DNA from: Ignavibacteriaceae bacterium
GTDB lineage: Bacteria; Bacteroidota; Ignavibacteria; Ignavibacteriales; Ignavibacteriaceae
Assembly: GCA_026193755.1 (NCBI GenBank)
Contig: JAPHUI010000166.1
Span: 1-8,552, forward strand
Reading direction: 5' to 3'
Length of the DNA stretch: 8,552 nucleotides
Below the pieces are notes generated by a model. It was given only the letters and a program-made list of their open reading frames with translations, did not search any database and was not told where the DNA came from. The position numbers were made by a program, and so were the translations under genes. Shown piece by piece: positions 7,702 through 8,552 of this stretch. Position 1 is the first letter of the stretch. The number at the start of each line of letters is the position of its first letter.

Positions 7702-8067
7702 ATGAATATAGAGAAAATCCGCGAATACTGTTTAAAGAAAAAAGGTGTTACTGAAGAGTTTCCTTTTAATGAAGAAACACTTGTCTTTAAAGTAATCGGC
7801 AAGATCTTTATTCTGGCATCGTTGGATAGTATCCCGTTGCAAGTCAATCTTAAATGCGACCCCGAGAAGGCAATTGAACTAAGAGAAGAATATGAAGCTG
7901 TGCAACCAGGATATCATATGAACAAAAGGCACTGGAATACTGTTATTATAGATGGTTCAATCCCGAATAAAAAAATTTTAGGATGGATTGACTATTCTTA
8001 TAATTTAGTTGCAGCAGGCTTAAAAAAAGCGGACCGGGAAAAGCTTAATAAATTAACAAATAAGTAA
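7702..8067 (+). CDS. MmcQ/YjbR family protein
   Basis: A 121-residue cytoplasmic protein of the MmcQ/YjbR (DUF419, PF04237) family, about the length of E. coli YjbR (118 aa). The family has a CyaY-like alpha/beta fold and is often labelled DNA-binding, but its role is not established. Visible family features are the N-terminal helix with KKGVTEEFPFNEETLVFKV (13-31), GKIFIL (33-38), NLKCDPEKAIELRE (49-62) and the signature PGYHMNKRHWNTV (69-81), followed by a C-terminal helix with WIDYSYNLV (95-103). No signal peptide or membrane segment is present. ATG at 7702 lies 15 bases after the peptidase stop with no clear Shine-Dalgarno sequence; starting here gives the normal family N-terminus. The tight spacing suggests co-transcription with the peptidase gene, though no functional link is apparent. 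Confidence 0.9.
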   Translation: MNIEKIREYCLKKKGVTEEFPFNEETLVFKVIGKIFILASLDSIPLQVNLKCDPEKAIELREEYEAVQPGYHMNKRHWNTVIIDGSIPNKKILGWIDYSYNLVAAGLKKADREKLNKLTNK

Positions 8068-8170
8068 CAGAACGAATTTTTTTTAATAGCAGAATATTTA
8101 TATTTAACAAGGTTAATTGAAGAATTAATTTACTAATCACTTATATTAATAATAATAAATCGGAGGCCCT

Positions 8171-8545
8171 ATGAAAAAGCTCTTATTAACCCTTGGATTA
8201 TTCTTTATGGTTTCTGCAATTGCTTTAAGCCAGACTCAGGTTCTCAGCGGCTCTTGGTATGGCAACTCAGAGACAAAATATTATACACTTCACGAAAACA
8301 CAGGCGAACGAGCATTTACAATTGAAGTGAATTTCTTAAAACCGTTTGAAAACAAACCGGATGTAGTTGTTGGTCTTTCTAATATAGATGTAGCACCAGG
8401 AAATCTTAGATATAGTGTAAAAGCTAAATCAGTATCCAGAGATGGCTTTACTATTGAGGTTAAAACCTGGGGAGATACAAAGATAATGAGCATTGGTGGT
8501 TTCTGGGTAGCTCACGCTGAAAATTCAATGGGTTCAGAAAATTAA
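8171..8545 (+). CDS. Small secreted H-type lectin domain protein
   Basis: A 124-residue exported protein. Residues 1-20 are a clear signal peptide (MKK, hydrophobic core, cut ALS/Q). Residues about 48-115 resemble the H-type lectin domain (PF09458; Helix pomatia agglutinin, discoidin C-terminal domain): FLKPFENKPDVVVGLS (55-70), IDV (72-74), NLRYSVKAKSVSRDGF (78-93), TWGDTKIMSIGGFWVAHAE (99-117). Compared from memory with the snail lectin, the sugar-binding Arg63 and Trp83 correspond to R80 and W100, but His84 and Tyr89 become G101 and M106, so GalNAc specificity need not hold. H-type lectins form trimers and often act in recognition or adhesion; a surface or extracellular role here is inferred. 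GGAGG (8162-8166) lies four bases before the ATG. The 103-base gap from the MmcQ gene suggests its own promoter, but none is convincing. The gene is complete, with TAA seven bases before the window end. Confidence 0.8.
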   Translation: MKKLLLTLGLFFMVSAIALSQTQVLSGSWYGNSETKYYTLHENTGERAFTIEVNFLKPFENKPDVVVGLSNIDVAPGNLRYSVKAKSVSRDGFTIEVKTWGDTKIMSIGGFWVAHAENSMGSEN

Positions 8546-8552
8546 AATTAAC

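Noticed and set aside
8077..8084. Run of eight T after the MmcQ gene as a terminator
   Set aside because: No GC-bearing stem precedes it; only four A/T-rich pairs can be drawn, so it is not a convincing intrinsic terminator.
8113..8128. TTAATT-GAAG-AATTAA hairpin before the lectin gene
   Set aside because: The six-pair stem is entirely A/T in an AT-rich spacer and is expected by chance.

Overview
The window reads as chromosomal DNA of an AT-rich, Gram-negative-type bacterium of the Bacteroidota/Chlorobi/Ignavibacteria branch, most likely Ignavibacteria-like. The assignment is inferred from three things: the short primary sigma factor that lacks region 1.1 and has the TNRES...[14 protein letters not shown] type N-terminus; the signal peptides cut before a Gln; and weak or absent Shine-Dalgarno sites next to A-rich leaders. 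I see no tRNA, rRNA, CRISPR array, insertion sequence or phage gene.

Left part (1-5140, all minus strand). Reading in the direction of transcription, a D-amino-acid transaminase gene (4295-5140, GTG start) overlaps by one base, as TAATG, a complete family B DNA polymerase II gene (1968-4295). After 52 bases comes a beta-CASP metallo-beta-lactamase-fold ribonuclease of the CPSF73/YSH1 type (518-1915, TTG start). After another 134 bases comes the 5' part of rpoD (1-383, TTG start, cut by the window edge). The first three could be one transcript; rpoD may have its own promoter. Three of the four genes use non-ATG starts.

Right part (5338-8545, all plus strand). A 197-base AT-rich divergent spacer holding a 22-bp near-palindrome leads to a secreted M1-type (gluzincin) metallopeptidase-like gene at 5338-7686. 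Its frame is intact except for one in-frame TAG (6940-6942) exactly at the first Trp of the usual HExxH-Q-W-W/x-G zinc site. Then come a small MmcQ/YjbR family protein (7702-8067) and a small secreted H-type lectin domain protein (8171-8545).

The genes look like ordinary housekeeping and surface functions rather than one dedicated system: DNA synthesis during repair, RNA processing, D-amino acids for the cell wall, general transcription, and exported peptidase and lectin proteins. The two most notable items are the active-site amber codon in the peptidase and a perfect 15-base palindrome that supplies five extra in-frame codons in the polymerase. I did not find a convincing undescribed multi-gene system.
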